In this document: positions 1-7,984 of the stretch, in pieces | Layout: each line of letters starts with the position of its first letter | How positions within the stretch are numbered: position 1 is the stretch's first letter | Origin: Pararhizobium sp. IMCC3301 | Lineage (GTDB): Bacteria > Pseudomonadota > Alphaproteobacteria > Rhizobiales > GCA-2746425 | NCBI RefSeq assembly: GCF_030758315.1 | Contig: NZ_CP132336.1 | Location: forward strand, 1,116,001 to 1,180,000 | Length of the DNA: 64,000 nucleotides | Direction: 5' to 3' | Notes under the pieces: generated by a model | The model's input: the letters and a program-made list of their open reading frames with translations, nothing else | The model's database searches: none | Told to the model about the DNA's origin: nothing | Made by a program: the position numbers and the translations under genes

Positions 1-2
1 CC

Positions 3-65
3 ACACCCGATCCGGCAGCCAACCAGGCAAAGAAATTCCTCGACATGGAAGTTGAAGTGATCTAG
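3..65 (+). CDS. 3' end of an unidentified gene
   Basis: An open frame runs in from the window edge and stops at TAG 63-65, giving a 20-residue tail ending KKFLDMEVEVI. It precedes the repressor gene on the same strand. The tail is too short to assign a family, and it could be chance. Confidence 0.3.
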   Translation, partial: TPDPAANQAKKFLDMEVEVI

Positions 66-103
66 ATGTGTCATATGCATCCTATAGTCCGTTTCCTATT
101 ATC

Positions 104-121
104 AATAGGTGTTTGCCTATT
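104..121. promoter_or_regulatory. Operator O1 upstream of the S24 repressor
   Basis: AATAGGTGTTTGCCTATT is an 18-base inverted repeat (ATAGG-N6-CCTAT core at 105-120). Extra CCTAT half-sites lie at 81-85 and 95-99. The same core recurs twice upstream of the next gene at 858-899. The position just before the repressor start suggests autoregulation; that is inference from placement. Confidence 0.65.
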
Positions 122-153
122 AGTTGCAAGTCAACCATTGTGATGAAAAAACT

Positions 154-798
154 ATGGATAAAATCAGAAAACGCCTGCTGCGCGAAATTGAAGCTCATCA
201 GATGGATATGAAGCAGCTGTCTCTGGCGCTCGGCAAGAACCACGCCTATGTCCAGCAATTTTTAACGCGCGGCATTCCCGCCCGGTTGAAGGAGGATGAC
301 CGGCGCAAGCTGGCCGAACTGCTGGACATTCCCGAAAGTGAACTGGGTGGCCCTGTCGCCCAGCCGCAGGCCTCCGATACCTCGACCCGGTTCAAGACTG
401 TCACGGAATATGATATTCGCGCTTCCGCCGGCGGTGGCGCCCTGACATCGGAAGAGAATATCCGGTCAGAATGGCCTTTCGATCCAGCCTATATCAGTGA
501 TTTTCTCGGCCTTCCCACCAGTGAACTCGCCATTATCGAAGTGCGCGGCGACAGTATGGAGCCCACCCTGTCCAGCGGCGACCGGGTTATGGTGCACATG
601 ACTGACAGGCAGGCATCCCAACCGGGCATCTTCATTCTTTATGATGGCGGCGGCACCGTCATCAAACGAGTGGAAAAGATCCCCGGACAGGATACGCTGG
701 TGCTGATTTCCGACAATCCGCTGCACACACGTTACGAAGTTTCCGGCGACGATGTTCAGATAGTTGGCCGCGTCGTATGGGCCGCCAAACGACTTTAA
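154..798 (+). CDS. LexA/CI-like repressor with HTH and S24 peptidase domain
   Basis: The protein of about 214 residues has an N-terminal XRE-type helix-turn-helix (roughly residues 2-60) and a C-terminal S24/LexA-like self-cleavage domain. The catalytic serine is seen in GDSMEPT and the lysine in VIKRVE. A likely Ala-Gly cleavage site lies in SAGGGA between the domains. Known relatives repress their own operon and cut themselves when RecA filaments form. ATG 154 is preferred over the in-frame TTG at 124, although no strong Shine-Dalgarno is visible. Operator O1 lies just upstream and matching sites control the next gene, so the pair looks like one regulatory unit. No phage structural genes are nearby, so a prophage origin is not shown. 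Confidence 0.85.
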   Translation: MDKIRKRLLREIEAHQMDMKQLSLALGKNHAYVQQFLTRGIPARLKEDDRRKLAELLDIPESELGGPVAQPQASDTSTRFKTVTEYDIRASAGGGALTSEENIRSEWPFDPAYISDFLGLPTSELAIIEVRGDSMEPTLSSGDRVMVHMTDRQASQPGIFILYDGGGTVIKRVEKIPGQDTLVLISDNPLHTRYEVSGDDVQIVGRVVWAAKRL

Positions 799-857
799 TC
801 TGCAACACGACGCCGCCACACTGCGATCTGCTTTCAAATCCAGTTCCCATCTTTCAT

Positions 858-902
858 ATAGGTTTTAGCCTATTGACTAATTGATAGGATTATTCCTATC
901 TT
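858..902 (+). promoter_or_regulatory. Operators O2 and O3 overlapping a promoter
   Basis: Two further copies of ATAGG-N6-CCTAT lie at 858-873 and 884-899 (the latter extends to GATAGGATTATTCCTATC). They are 26 bases apart centre to centre. A -35-like TTGACT (873-878) abuts O2 and a -10-like TATCTT (897-902) overlaps O3, so a bound repressor would block RNA polymerase. Start codon 934 follows. Confidence 0.65.
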
Positions 903-933
903 GATCCTGTTGACAGGAAGTGGGAGACTGCGC

Positions 934-1266
934 ATGAACCACCTCGACGCAATCGGTTATCTGGAGCGGGTGGCGTTTGAAGACATCATGGTGCCGGATC
1001 TCGGTACCATTCTGTGGTGCGAAGCCGATTTTCAAGTCGAAGCCGATGATGATTCTTACGCCTTTTACGTCCGCCAGATTTACACCCAGCAGACCAGCCC
1101 GGAAGGCACGGACGGATTTTTCCCCGCCAGAACCGACACCGCCGCACAGATAGTGCTGGAACTGGAATTGCGCACTTTTCTCGAACATGAGCCGGCCATC
1201 CGGCAGCAACTCTGCGAACTGGCCGATGCGGCAGGCATGGCACACTGGCTCCATGTAGCGGCATGA
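934..1266 (+). CDS. Small hypothetical protein under the S24 operators
   Basis: The predicted product is about 110 residues, acidic, soluble, with no signal peptide or membrane segment and no family I recognise. ATG 934 is chosen because a purine-rich ribosome site (GGAAGTGGGAG, 917-927) precedes it at good spacing; an upstream TTG at 901 lies inside the promoter. The gene is separated from the repressor gene by two copies of its putative operator, so it is the most likely regulated target. Its function is unknown; it could be an SOS-like effector or a small antirepressor, but nothing in the sequence shows this. Confidence 0.6.
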   Translation: MNHLDAIGYLERVAFEDIMVPDLGTILWCEADFQVEADDDSYAFYVRQIYTQQTSPEGTDGFFPARTDTAAQIVLELELRTFLEHEPAIRQQLCELADAAGMAHWLHVAA

Positions 1267-1356
1267 AGTCGGAATTGTAGCCGGCGCGCCTTGGCGTGCC
1301 CGTTCCGACCCACTCGGTTCTTGACTTCGCGCCGCAATCCACGATCATCATGTCCC

Positions 1357-1812
1357 ATGGACCCAATGATCGGACAGGCAGCCCGCCTTGCTGGCGTGAA
1401 TATCGAGACCATCCGCTATTACCAGCGGCGCGGCCTGATTGAGCGGCCAGACAAATCCGCTGGCCAGGCCTATCGACGCTACAACACGGAGACCATTGCG
1501 CGCATCCGATTTATCCGCAAAACACAGGCGCTGGGCTTCTCGCTTCGTGAAATTCAGGACCTGTTGGCGCTATCGGCGCAGGACAGCGCCGATTGCGGTG
1601 ACGTTCGGAACCAGGCGGTGGCGAAGATCAAGCAGATCAACGCGAAAATCAGCGAACTCGCACGCATCAGTGACAGACTTGAACGGGTTGTAGCCGCCTG
1701 TCCGGGTTCTGGCCACACGATTGACGATTGCACCATTCTGCAAGCACCGGGAAGCGAACAGTCCGGCGGGACCGGAGTACATCATCCATGTGACGGAAAA
1801 ACCCGCTCGTGA
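1357..1812 (+). CDS. MerR-family heavy-metal-responsive regulator
   Basis: The N-terminus carries the MerR winged helix (GVNIETIRYYQRRGLIERP), followed by a long dimerisation helix. Three cysteines at about residues 80, 115 and 125 (the last two in CPGSG...DDC) sit where MerR/PbrR-type proteins bind Hg or Pb. Such proteins distort promoters with long spacers to activate metal resistance genes. ATG 1357 or 1366 fits the family N-terminus; the longer frame from 1291 does not. No transporter or reductase gene follows: an IS66 element begins 140 bases downstream, so any resistance operon has been lost or lies elsewhere. Metal specificity is uncertain. Confidence 0.8.
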   Translation: MDPMIGQAARLAGVNIETIRYYQRRGLIERPDKSAGQAYRRYNTETIARIRFIRKTQALGFSLREIQDLLALSAQDSADCGDVRNQAVAKIKQINAKISELARISDRLERVVAACPGSGHTIDDCTILQAPGSEQSGGTGVHHPCDGKTRS

Positions 1813-1951
1813 TCGAGACGCTGTTTTAACGCGCTATCGTCTCAGCCAGCGGCGCCTCCAACCGGCGCATTGGCAAACACAACACACCCATTACAAACTG
1901 CTTTTGAACTGGACTGCGGAATCAGGATGATGTAATCGATCGCATCGTTTC

Positions 1952-3323
1952 GTAATTACTCACCCCTACCTTTTTCGGATATGACGTTCTGATTTCAAGC
2001 CAGCGAAGTCAAAATGGTTTTAAATGGGGATGATCCGTTGAGTTTTTGGGTATCGACGACGGTTCTTACGGCGCAATCTCCTTCTGCTGCCCACATGGAG
2101 CGGAAACCGTTGGTGACTTTGCGTTGTATCACCGCCGGTCGCAGCGCCCGTTCACAACCGTTGTTGGTGACTTCGACAACACCTGGATGATCGAGAAACG
2201 TCAACAAACGTGGGCTGGCTCTGGCAAGTTTGGCGCGGATGGTTTCGGCAATCTCACATTGGGGATTACTGGCGAGAATGTCGGCCAGAGTATTTTCCAG
2301 TACCCGTTTTTTGGTTCTCACCGTGCTCGCCGCAAAGCTGGTGAGATTGGACGCCAATTGAAACACCCGGTCCAGCCACATCTTGAGGCGAAGTGGAACC
2401 ATGTCATCGCTTGCCTCCACCGCATATGCGATATCGCGGGCTAGATGGGCGAGGCAGGTCTGATGGTGTTCGCCATGACCCCGTTGAGCCGAATAGCCAT
2501 CCGACAACCAGACTTTGGGCCGATGGTCGCCCATCACATCACGCACGACCTGAGCCGCCCGTGACAATTGGGCTTCATGCACAATGGCTTGCCTGCTCAT
2601 GAACACCCAATGATAGCCGTTCAATCCCTCAATACGTATTCCTGTCTCGTCACTGGCCACCACATCGGCGCGGCGCAGGTCGGCGACAATGTCGGTCTTG
2701 CGGGCTGCAAACGGCACATGGGAGCGTTTCAGCATGTTGGCCAGTGCGCCCTGACTGACTTTGACCCCGAACAGATCAGCCAGCATACCTTCAAGGCGGG
2801 CAAAGGACACCGCGTGGAATGTCTTCAGATAAAGCGCCAACCCATGCAGCCGGAGCCCAAACGGCGAACTACACGCTGCTTCCGGCAAGGGCGCTTTCAC
2901 CCGCGATGAACAATGTGGGCAAGACACGCATAACCGACGGTGGCGCACAACAAACGGTGCAATCGGGGGAACCTCGATAGCATCATATTCACCAACCACA
3001 TTCCCCGTCAGATCATCGCCAAGTTGGCCATGGCATTGTGGGCACGCATCAGGCCGATGGTCGACAATCTCATCCGGGCTCTCATGCAAACTACGCGAAT
3101 GGCCCTGATGACCGGGCTTCGCACCGCCCGGTTTGGCATGCGCCCGGCGGGCTTTACGATCGGTAGAGGGCGGTTTGGAGGACGTGCGAGACGTCTTTGT
3201 AGGGCGCTGCAATTTCAGCACCATATCAACGAGCGCCTGCTTGCTCAGCTTTTCCAAATCATCTCGATCCATGCACACATGGATTCACAGATTATGACCG
3301 TTGGCAAGGGGGTGAGTAATTAC
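1952..3323 (-). mobile_element. IS66-family element (single-transposase, ISBst12-like)
   Basis: Perfect 15-base terminal inverted repeats GTAATTACTCACCCC lie at 1952-1966 and, reversed, at 3309-3323. They begin with GTAA as expected for IS66. Near-identical 8-base target duplications flank the element (ATCGTTTC 1944-1951, ATTGTTTC 3324-3331). At 1372 bases it holds only the large transposase gene and lacks tnpA/tnpB, as in the ISBst12 subgroup. A diverged relative lies at 40655-41110. Confidence 0.9.
1995..3272 (-). CDS. IS66-family transposase
   Basis: The protein of about 425 residues has an N-terminal coil and the SKPPSTD linker typical of IS66 TnpC, a CPQC...CPHC zinc-finger region, and the DDE core (VVASDETGIRI). 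The C-terminal NNGCERALRP segment is also present. The frame is intact and lies inside the inverted repeats, so the element could still be active. ATG 3272 (MDRDD) is preferred; 3278 is also possible. Confidence 0.92.
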   Translation of the reverse strand: MDRDDLEKLSKQALVDMVLKLQRPTKTSRTSSKPPSTDRKARRAHAKPGGAKPGHQGHSRSLHESPDEIVDHRPDACPQCHGQLGDDLTGNVVGEYDAIEVPPIAPFVVRHRRLCVSCPHCSSRVKAPLPEAACSSPFGLRLHGLALYLKTFHAVSFARLEGMLADLFGVKVSQGALANMLKRSHVPFAARKTDIVADLRRADVVASDETGIRIEGLNGYHWVFMSRQAIVHEAQLSRAAQVVRDVMGDHRPKVWLSDGYSAQRGHGEHHQTCLAHLARDIAYAVEASDDMVPLRLKMWLDRVFQLASNLTSFAASTVRTKKRVLENTLADILASNPQCEIAETIRAKLARASPRLLTFLDHPGVVEVTNNGCERALRPAVIQRKVTNGFRSMWAAEGDCAVRTVVDTQKLNGSSPFKTILTSLA

Positions 3324-3749
3324 ATTGTTTCTGCTGAAAACACGTTATAATAAGTATATAGGTTTTGTAAATTACTTCATGTATATATCAAAAAGAATTA
3401 TACAACTATTGATAAAAGATGATCTTGTTTTATGGATCGACCCGGAAAAAATCAATCATCACGTCGGAAGCAGAAGACCTAACAATATTAAAGTAAAGGA
3501 ATATATCCGGGGTTTGAAATCAAACCAGAAAATCGCCGATCTGATCCGCCGACCGGTTTTGCGTTTAACCAACGCCCTGGAACCATTCACTATTGAAGAC
3601 GAAACTTATCAGAATTTAAAATCATTGTCGTCCGAAAGGAAGTATAAAAAAGTCAGTGATATTGTTCAAAATCGAAACAATTTCAAAAATTCTATATGGT
3701 ACTCGGATCTGGTGTCCAGTCTGCAGGAAAAGGGCTTTGCGAAACATAA

Positions 3750-4683
3750 GAGCCTGACCGAAAATTAAATTGAGTGATTTCAGTGGATTGTGATTCTCTG
3801 TGGTTTGCGAAGACTACGGAGGATCGGATGTCCTGGACTGAAATCACTCGGCGCCATTATGACAGGCGCGAACTGCGTTATGCAAGCGACTGCAGCGGTG
3901 GCGAATGGGAGGTCATAGCGCCCTTTGTGGAGCGTTCCGGCAAGGTGGGGCGGCCAAGCGTGCACGATTTGCGCGAAATATGGAATGCAATTCAGTATGT
4001 TGCGGCGGCGGGCTGTCAGTGGCGGCTTTTACCCAAGGATTTTCCGCCCTTCACGACGGTGCAATACCATTTCTACCGCTGGCGCGACGGTGGGCTGTTT
4101 ACCCTGATCAACGAGGCGCTGGTCGTGGCAAGCCGCCTCATTGCGGGCCGAGAAGCGGAACCGACGGCCGCCATCATTGACAGCCAGTCAGTGAAGACGA
4201 CCGAAAGCGGTGGCCCTCGTGGCTATGATGCGGGCAAGAAGATCAAGGGACGCAAGCGCCACATCATAACCGATACTGCAGGCAACATGCTGGAAGGGAT
4301 CGTGCATGAAGCCAGTATTCAGGACCGCGACGGTGCTCCCGGCCTCATCGAAATCGTCGCAGAAGGGCATCCCACGCTGACAAGGCTGTTTGCCGATGGC
4401 GGATACGCAGGTGAGAAGCTGGAAACGGCTCTCGCTCACATTGAGGGCCTGGTTGTTGAAATCGTCAAGCGTTCCGATCAGGCCAAGGGGTTTGTAGTCT
4501 TGCCCAAACGCTGGATTGTGGAGCGGACTTTTGCATGGCTTTGCCGCTGCCGCCGTCTTGCCAAGGACTGGGAAGCTTCAATCGCCTCATCCGAAGCTTG
4601 GCTGTTCATTGCATCAATCCGCCGAATGGCGCGTTCAATCGCCCGGGCTTGAATATGTGAGGTATTAATTATGAGTCAGGCTC
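3750..4683 (+). mobile_element. IS5-family element (IS1031-like)
   Basis: Terminal repeats GAGCCTGAC (3750-3758) and GTCAGGCTC (4675-4683), extended inside by AATTAA/TTAATT, bound a 934-base element with one transposase gene. The left target copy is TAA (3747-3749). The right copy is split by the adjacent IS701-like insertion: TCA at 4684-4686 and intact TAA at 6494-6496. A 3-base TNA duplication fits the IS1031 group. Confidence 0.85.
3828..4652 (+). CDS. IS5-family transposase
   Basis: The product of about 274 residues has the DDE residues in IIDSQSVKT, FADGGYAG and IVERTFAWL, the last being the Y/R-E-R signature of IS4/IS5-type enzymes. ATG 3828 follows a good Shine-Dalgarno (GGAGG); the frame stays open upstream to 3774 but without one. 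The frame is intact, so transposition competence is plausible. Confidence 0.9.
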   Translation: MSWTEITRRHYDRRELRYASDCSGGEWEVIAPFVERSGKVGRPSVHDLREIWNAIQYVAAAGCQWRLLPKDFPPFTTVQYHFYRWRDGGLFTLINEALVVASRLIAGREAEPTAAIIDSQSVKTTESGGPRGYDAGKKIKGRKRHIITDTAGNMLEGIVHEASIQDRDGAPGLIEIVAEGHPTLTRLFADGGYAGEKLETALAHIEGLVVEIVKRSDQAKGFVVLPKRWIVERTFAWLCRCRRLAKDWEASIASSEAWLFIASIRRMARSIARA

Positions 4684-4701
4684 TCAGCTCGACTTTGTAC
4701 A

Positions 4702-6087
4702 TTATGCGGCGAAGCAGAGAGCCTCTGCCATACGCACGAGACGGTCGGGAGGGATTTTGTGTCTTTCCCGGTGCGGCGGGGAGTGTTGATAAATGTCTCC
4801 GACCCATAAGGCGAGCCTTACGGCGCCGATGGCATCGGTGAAGGTGAGATGGGTCTTACGATACCAGGCTGCGGCATAAGGAATGCTCGACTTGGACAAC
4901 AGATCGCACGCCCACAAAGAGATAAGGCTGTAGAGACCAAGCAGCGCCGGCGTGGTGCGGGCGATAGCTTTGTCGGACCATTGCCGTTGGGTTTCGACGC
5001 CAAGATGGGCGCGGGTTTCGGCGAAGGTGACCTCGACCTGCCAGCGGCGGACGAACAGGGCGATGATGTCGGCAGGATCGAGCGTTGTATCGGTGCTGAA
5101 GAAAGCTTGCGGAGCGCGCCGGCCGTCAGGATCCCTGACGAGGACCCAGCGAATTGGCTTGGGCGGCGTACCAGGTCGGTACCACAATGCGGTGCTCGAG
5201 GTAATTTCGAGTGCCTTATGGTGCTTGCGCCCATACCAGGAGGACGCGGTGATCCTTTTCCAGGGCGTGGTCGGGTTTGAAAGCAGCGTTTTCAGCTTGG
5301 GCAAGGGTGGCCCCTTCTGCGCCGGGCGTCCGAGGGTGTGGCCGTCACGTTTTGGAGGGGCCGCGTAGAGATTGGCGTCGAGCCGCAGTCGGCTGATGAG
5401 GGTTGCTCGGCCGCCGATGGCGTACGCCAGTTCATGGACAGCGAAGCCGCTATCGCCCACGAAGACGATGTCGCGCTCTGGCATCCAGCGACAGAGCTGG
5501 AGCGCCCCTTGGCGGGCCCAGTCGGTCAGCAGCTTGTGCCTGCGTCCGCGCTGGTGGTCGGAGCGCTCCGAGGGGGCCAACAGGGTGAGCACCGGGAGGG
5601 CCTTCACAACACCTGCCCAAGGGACCGGCGTCAGCACCATGAAGCTCAACCAGCGCAGCCCGCTGGCTTTGACGAAGTGGCCATGGCTGGAGCGGACAGG
5701 ATCGCGATAGATGCCGCGCGCAGTGATTTTGCGCCCCCATCGGCGCTCGATTGTATCGTCCATCCCGATGACCACGGGACCCTCCGGCACGAGGCGGTCG
5801 ATGATCATGGCCAGCAGGCGCCGAGACATATCGCGAGACTCCCAGCGGGCGCGGTTAAGGAGCTGATGGTAGCTCGAAAAGTTTTTCGCCTCGGCGCGCC
5901 CGGTCATCCGCAGGCAGGCGCTGACGGTGCGCTTGCCCGGGGCCAGCACGGCCCCCATGACCAGGACGAGCATGTGCTCCCAACTGGGCGCCGTGAAGCA
6001 CGGGCGCAGCGCCTGCAGCCAATCGCGCAGGATCTGGGGAACGGGATCGCCCGGAGACGGCGGCAAGAAGGGGGCATGATGTTTCAT
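4702..6087 (-). CDS. IS701-family transposase
   Basis: The protein of about 461 residues belongs to the DDE_5 superfamily: VVIGMDDTIERRWG carries the first Asp, DIVFVGDSGFAVHEL the second, and QVEVTFAETRAHLGVETQRQW the glutamate region. ATG 6087 (MKHHAP) is preferred; the frame extends to a TTG at 6141. The frame is intact and ends close to the left inverted repeat. Confidence 0.88.
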   Translation of the reverse strand: MKHHAPFLPPSPGDPVPQILRDWLQALRPCFTAPSWEHMLVLVMGAVLAPGKRTVSACLRMTGRAEAKNFSSYHQLLNRARWESRDMSRRLLAMIIDRLVPEGPVVIGMDDTIERRWGRKITARGIYRDPVRSSHGHFVKASGLRWLSFMVLTPVPWAGVVKALPVLTLLAPSERSDHQRGRRHKLLTDWARQGALQLCRWMPERDIVFVGDSGFAVHELAYAIGGRATLISRLRLDANLYAAPPKRDGHTLGRPAQKGPPLPKLKTLLSNPTTPWKRITASSWYGRKHHKALEITSSTALWYRPGTPPKPIRWVLVRDPDGRRAPQAFFSTDTTLDPADIIALFVRRWQVEVTFAETRAHLGVETQRQWSDKAIARTTPALLGLYSLISLWACDLLSKSSIPYAAAWYRKTHLTFTDAIGAVRLALWVGDIYQHSPPHRERHKIPPDRLVRMAEALCFAA

Positions 6088-6169
6088 CCCATGTTTCGAA
6101 TCCCTTGTCGCTGACCATGCAAGCAGGCAAACCTGCGGCAAAGTGAATCACGTGCCCTGAGGTGTTCCT

Positions 6170-6469
6170 ATGTATGATCGGCACATGCAGCATGACGAAA
6201 TCGCCGTTCGCATCGAAGCCTTCGACGACGCCAATGGTGGTGGCGTCGGTTTTTACAAAGACAAGGGTGCCTACCATCTCTACCTGCTGGAGACGGAGGC
6301 GCCGATTGCCCGGCTGAAGCCGACCGGCAACGGCAACGAAGTCCGGCTCGGATACTGGTCACACCGGCGCAAATGGGAGGATGTCGATGACATCGGCGGC
6401 GTCGTCATACCCCTCGACGAGGCGCTCGAGTTCATAGCGAACGAGGGCATCTTCTGGCTCTGGACCTGA
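6170..6469 (+). CDS. Passenger gene inside the IS701-like element
   Basis: A 99-residue hydrophilic protein is encoded divergently from the transposase and ends 10 bases before the right inverted repeat, so it moves with the element. Recognisable stretches are GGGVGFYKDKGAYHLYLL and LGYWSHRRKWEDVDDIGG. ATG 6170 follows AGGTG at good spacing; ATG 6185 is an alternative. I do not recognise the family. The compact form suggests a small nucleic-acid- or partner-binding protein, but no catalytic motif is visible. The divergent start sites imply a shared promoter region at about 6090-6165. Confidence 0.65.
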   Translation: MYDRHMQHDEIAVRIEAFDDANGGGVGFYKDKGAYHLYLLETEAPIARLKPTGNGNEVRLGYWSHRRKWEDVDDIGGVVIPLDEALEFIANEGIFWLWT

Positions 6470-6562
6470 CCACAAAAACGTACAAAGTCGAGCTAAGAAA
6501 ATTTACATGCGCAGTGAAAGCGAAATCGATCATTTCATGACTTCTTATACCAAAGTCAGAAA

Positions 6563-7626
6563 TCACTGACCCACATGAGCCCAGTTTCTCATTCCGATTG
6601 ATGTGATGACTTCTGGATGATGGATGAGATTGTTCCATGCATCGCATGCTGCATCGACGATAGCGGTGTAGTCTTTGAAGACGCAGTTTGAGAGCCAGTT
6701 TGCCCGAAGGTATTGCCAGATGTTTTCGACCGGGTTCAGCTCTGGCGACTTTGACGGCAGCAAGATGATGGTGATGTTTTTGGGTACGTTGAGTTTGCTT
6801 GTCGTGTGCCAGCCTGCGCGATCCATCAGCACCACTGCATGGGCCTTGCGGGCGACATATTTGCTGATCTCATCGAGGTGCAATTGCATCGCTTCGGTAT
6901 TGGCGGAGGGCAGGACCAAAGCCGCACCTGTTCCGCGCTTGGGACAAATGGCACCGAACAGGTAGGTGTTCTGGTAACGCTGGTCGGCAGGCAGGCGTGG
7001 TCGAGTTCCTTTCTTCGCCCAGATACGGACGCGTCCGTTCTTTTGTCCAATACGAGCTTCGTCCTGGAACCACACCTCAACTGGAGTGCCCTCCGGCAGG
7101 TCGGCTATGTGGGCTGCGAGCGTATTGGCGAAGTTTTTTTGAAAGCCTCGATCACCTGCGGATTTTGAGCAGGATGCTGCGGACGGCCTGAGATATGGGA
7201 AAAGCCGAGCTCAGCCAGATAATCGGAGACGACGCTTTGAGAGCACATTACCCCGAACCGTTCGCTGATCATCCGAACCAGATCAATGCGCCGCCACCGC
7301 ACAACACCATTTATCTTTCGCTCTGGTCCCGTTTCGACAATCTGCGCCAGTTCCAGCATTTGCTCATCGCTCAGCAAACGAGGGCGTCCGGCTCCTGAGC
7401 GGTTGGTCAATCCATCAGGGCCATCTTCGTTGAAGCGATGCACCCAATCGCGCAGCGTTTGACGATCCATCCCGCCAATCCGCGCCGCATCTGTCCGGTT
7501 CATACCTTCGTACACAGCGGCCAACGCAAGCAACCGGCGTATCTGACGGTTGTCACGACATCGACGCGCAAGCCGGCGCAGAGTAGGAGCATCAAAATCA
7601 CAGCGAAGCGGTATGGCAGTAGGCAT
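6563..7626 (-). CDS. IS630-family transposase made by frameshift
   Basis: Two overlapping frames encode one enzyme. The first (7626-7105) carries the N-terminal HTH domains, including MNRTDAARIGGMDRQTLRDW. The second (to 6563) carries the DDE core: VWFQDEARIGQKNGR, LMDRAGWH and LPSKSPELNPVENIW. They meet at a run of seven A residues (7134-7140, minus strand), where a -1 slip turns the reading into AFKKNFANTLAAH, the form usual in uninterrupted IS630 enzymes. This fits programmed frameshifting known in the family, though a simple mutation cannot be excluded. Confidence 0.85.
7134..7140 (-). other. A7 slippery sequence for transposase frameshifting
   Basis: The minus strand reads TTC AAA AAA ACT. 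A -1 slip on the A run gives TTC AAA AAA AAC TTC and joins the HTH frame to the catalytic frame. Confidence 0.6.
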
Positions 7627-7984
7627 GGCAAATCTCCTTTGCCATGATGAATCACAAAATCAGAGCCTTGGGAATCCCACCTGAGTCAGAATTTGCTGAT
7701 GTTGGTATTATGTGCTGCGCCTCATAACCAGCCTGGAGCAGGAAGGCTATGATGTTGGCAAAGGCAAGGACTATGGAACTGCCCTGATCGGCAAAGACGG
7801 ATCCATCCATAAATCCGCGTCAGGAGATCACAGGTTTTATTTTGCTCGGGTCCTTGGCATAAAGCCGGTCCCTTTGGCGATCAGCGGCGTGCATGAGGAC
7901 TGGTATCTGAAAAACGTCGGTTCCGGGTTGCATCCCCGACTTCTGAAACAGCAATTGCGTGCCATTGGCCGGCGCTATTCCTAG

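Larger units (their letters stand above)
4688..6492 (-). mobile_element. IS701-family element with a passenger gene
   Basis: Inverted repeats CTCGACTTTGTAC (4688-4700) and GTACAAAGTCGAG (6480-6492) enclose 1805 bases. Flanks CTCAG (4683-4687) and CTAAG (6493-6497) differ at one base and look like a target duplication created when the element hit the right edge of the IS5 copy. Inside are the transposase on the minus strand and a separate 100-codon gene on the plus strand. Confidence 0.8.
6548..7708 (-). mobile_element. IS630-family element inserted at TA
   Basis: Imperfect terminal repeats (TACCAAAGTCAG... on the left; ATACCAACATCAG... read from the right) bound 1161 bases. The flanking TA dinucleotides at 6546-6547 and 7709-7710 are the expected IS630/Tc1-type target duplication. 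Removing the element plus one TA restores the reading frame of the interrupted gene. Confidence 0.88.
3379..7984 (+). pseudogene. Gene of unknown function split into three pieces by IS5, IS701 and IS630
   Basis: Coding pieces are 3379-3749, 6497-6547 and 7711-7984. Joining them removes the inserted elements and one copy of each target duplication (TAA, TA) and gives an uninterrupted 231-codon frame ending at TAG 7982-7984. The joined reading crosses the junctions as KHK-KIYMRSESEIDHF and MTSY-VLRLITSL. The N-terminal part is AT-rich and basic. The C-terminal part has IHKSASGDHRFYFARVLGIKPVPL, reminiscent of ParB/sulfiredoxin-like GxHR...A..LG...VP motifs seen in some polysaccharide-locus proteins; that resemblance is from memory and tentative. 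A -10-like TATAAT (3346-3351) precedes the ATG. As it stands the gene cannot make its full product. Confidence 0.8.

Noticed and set aside
1357-1994. Start of a mercury resistance operon
   Set aside because: Only the regulator is present; no transporter or reductase sequence was found before the IS66 copy.
5338-6114. Open frame antisense to the IS701 transposase
   Set aside because: It contains no recognised domain, and the transposase on the opposite strand is clear.
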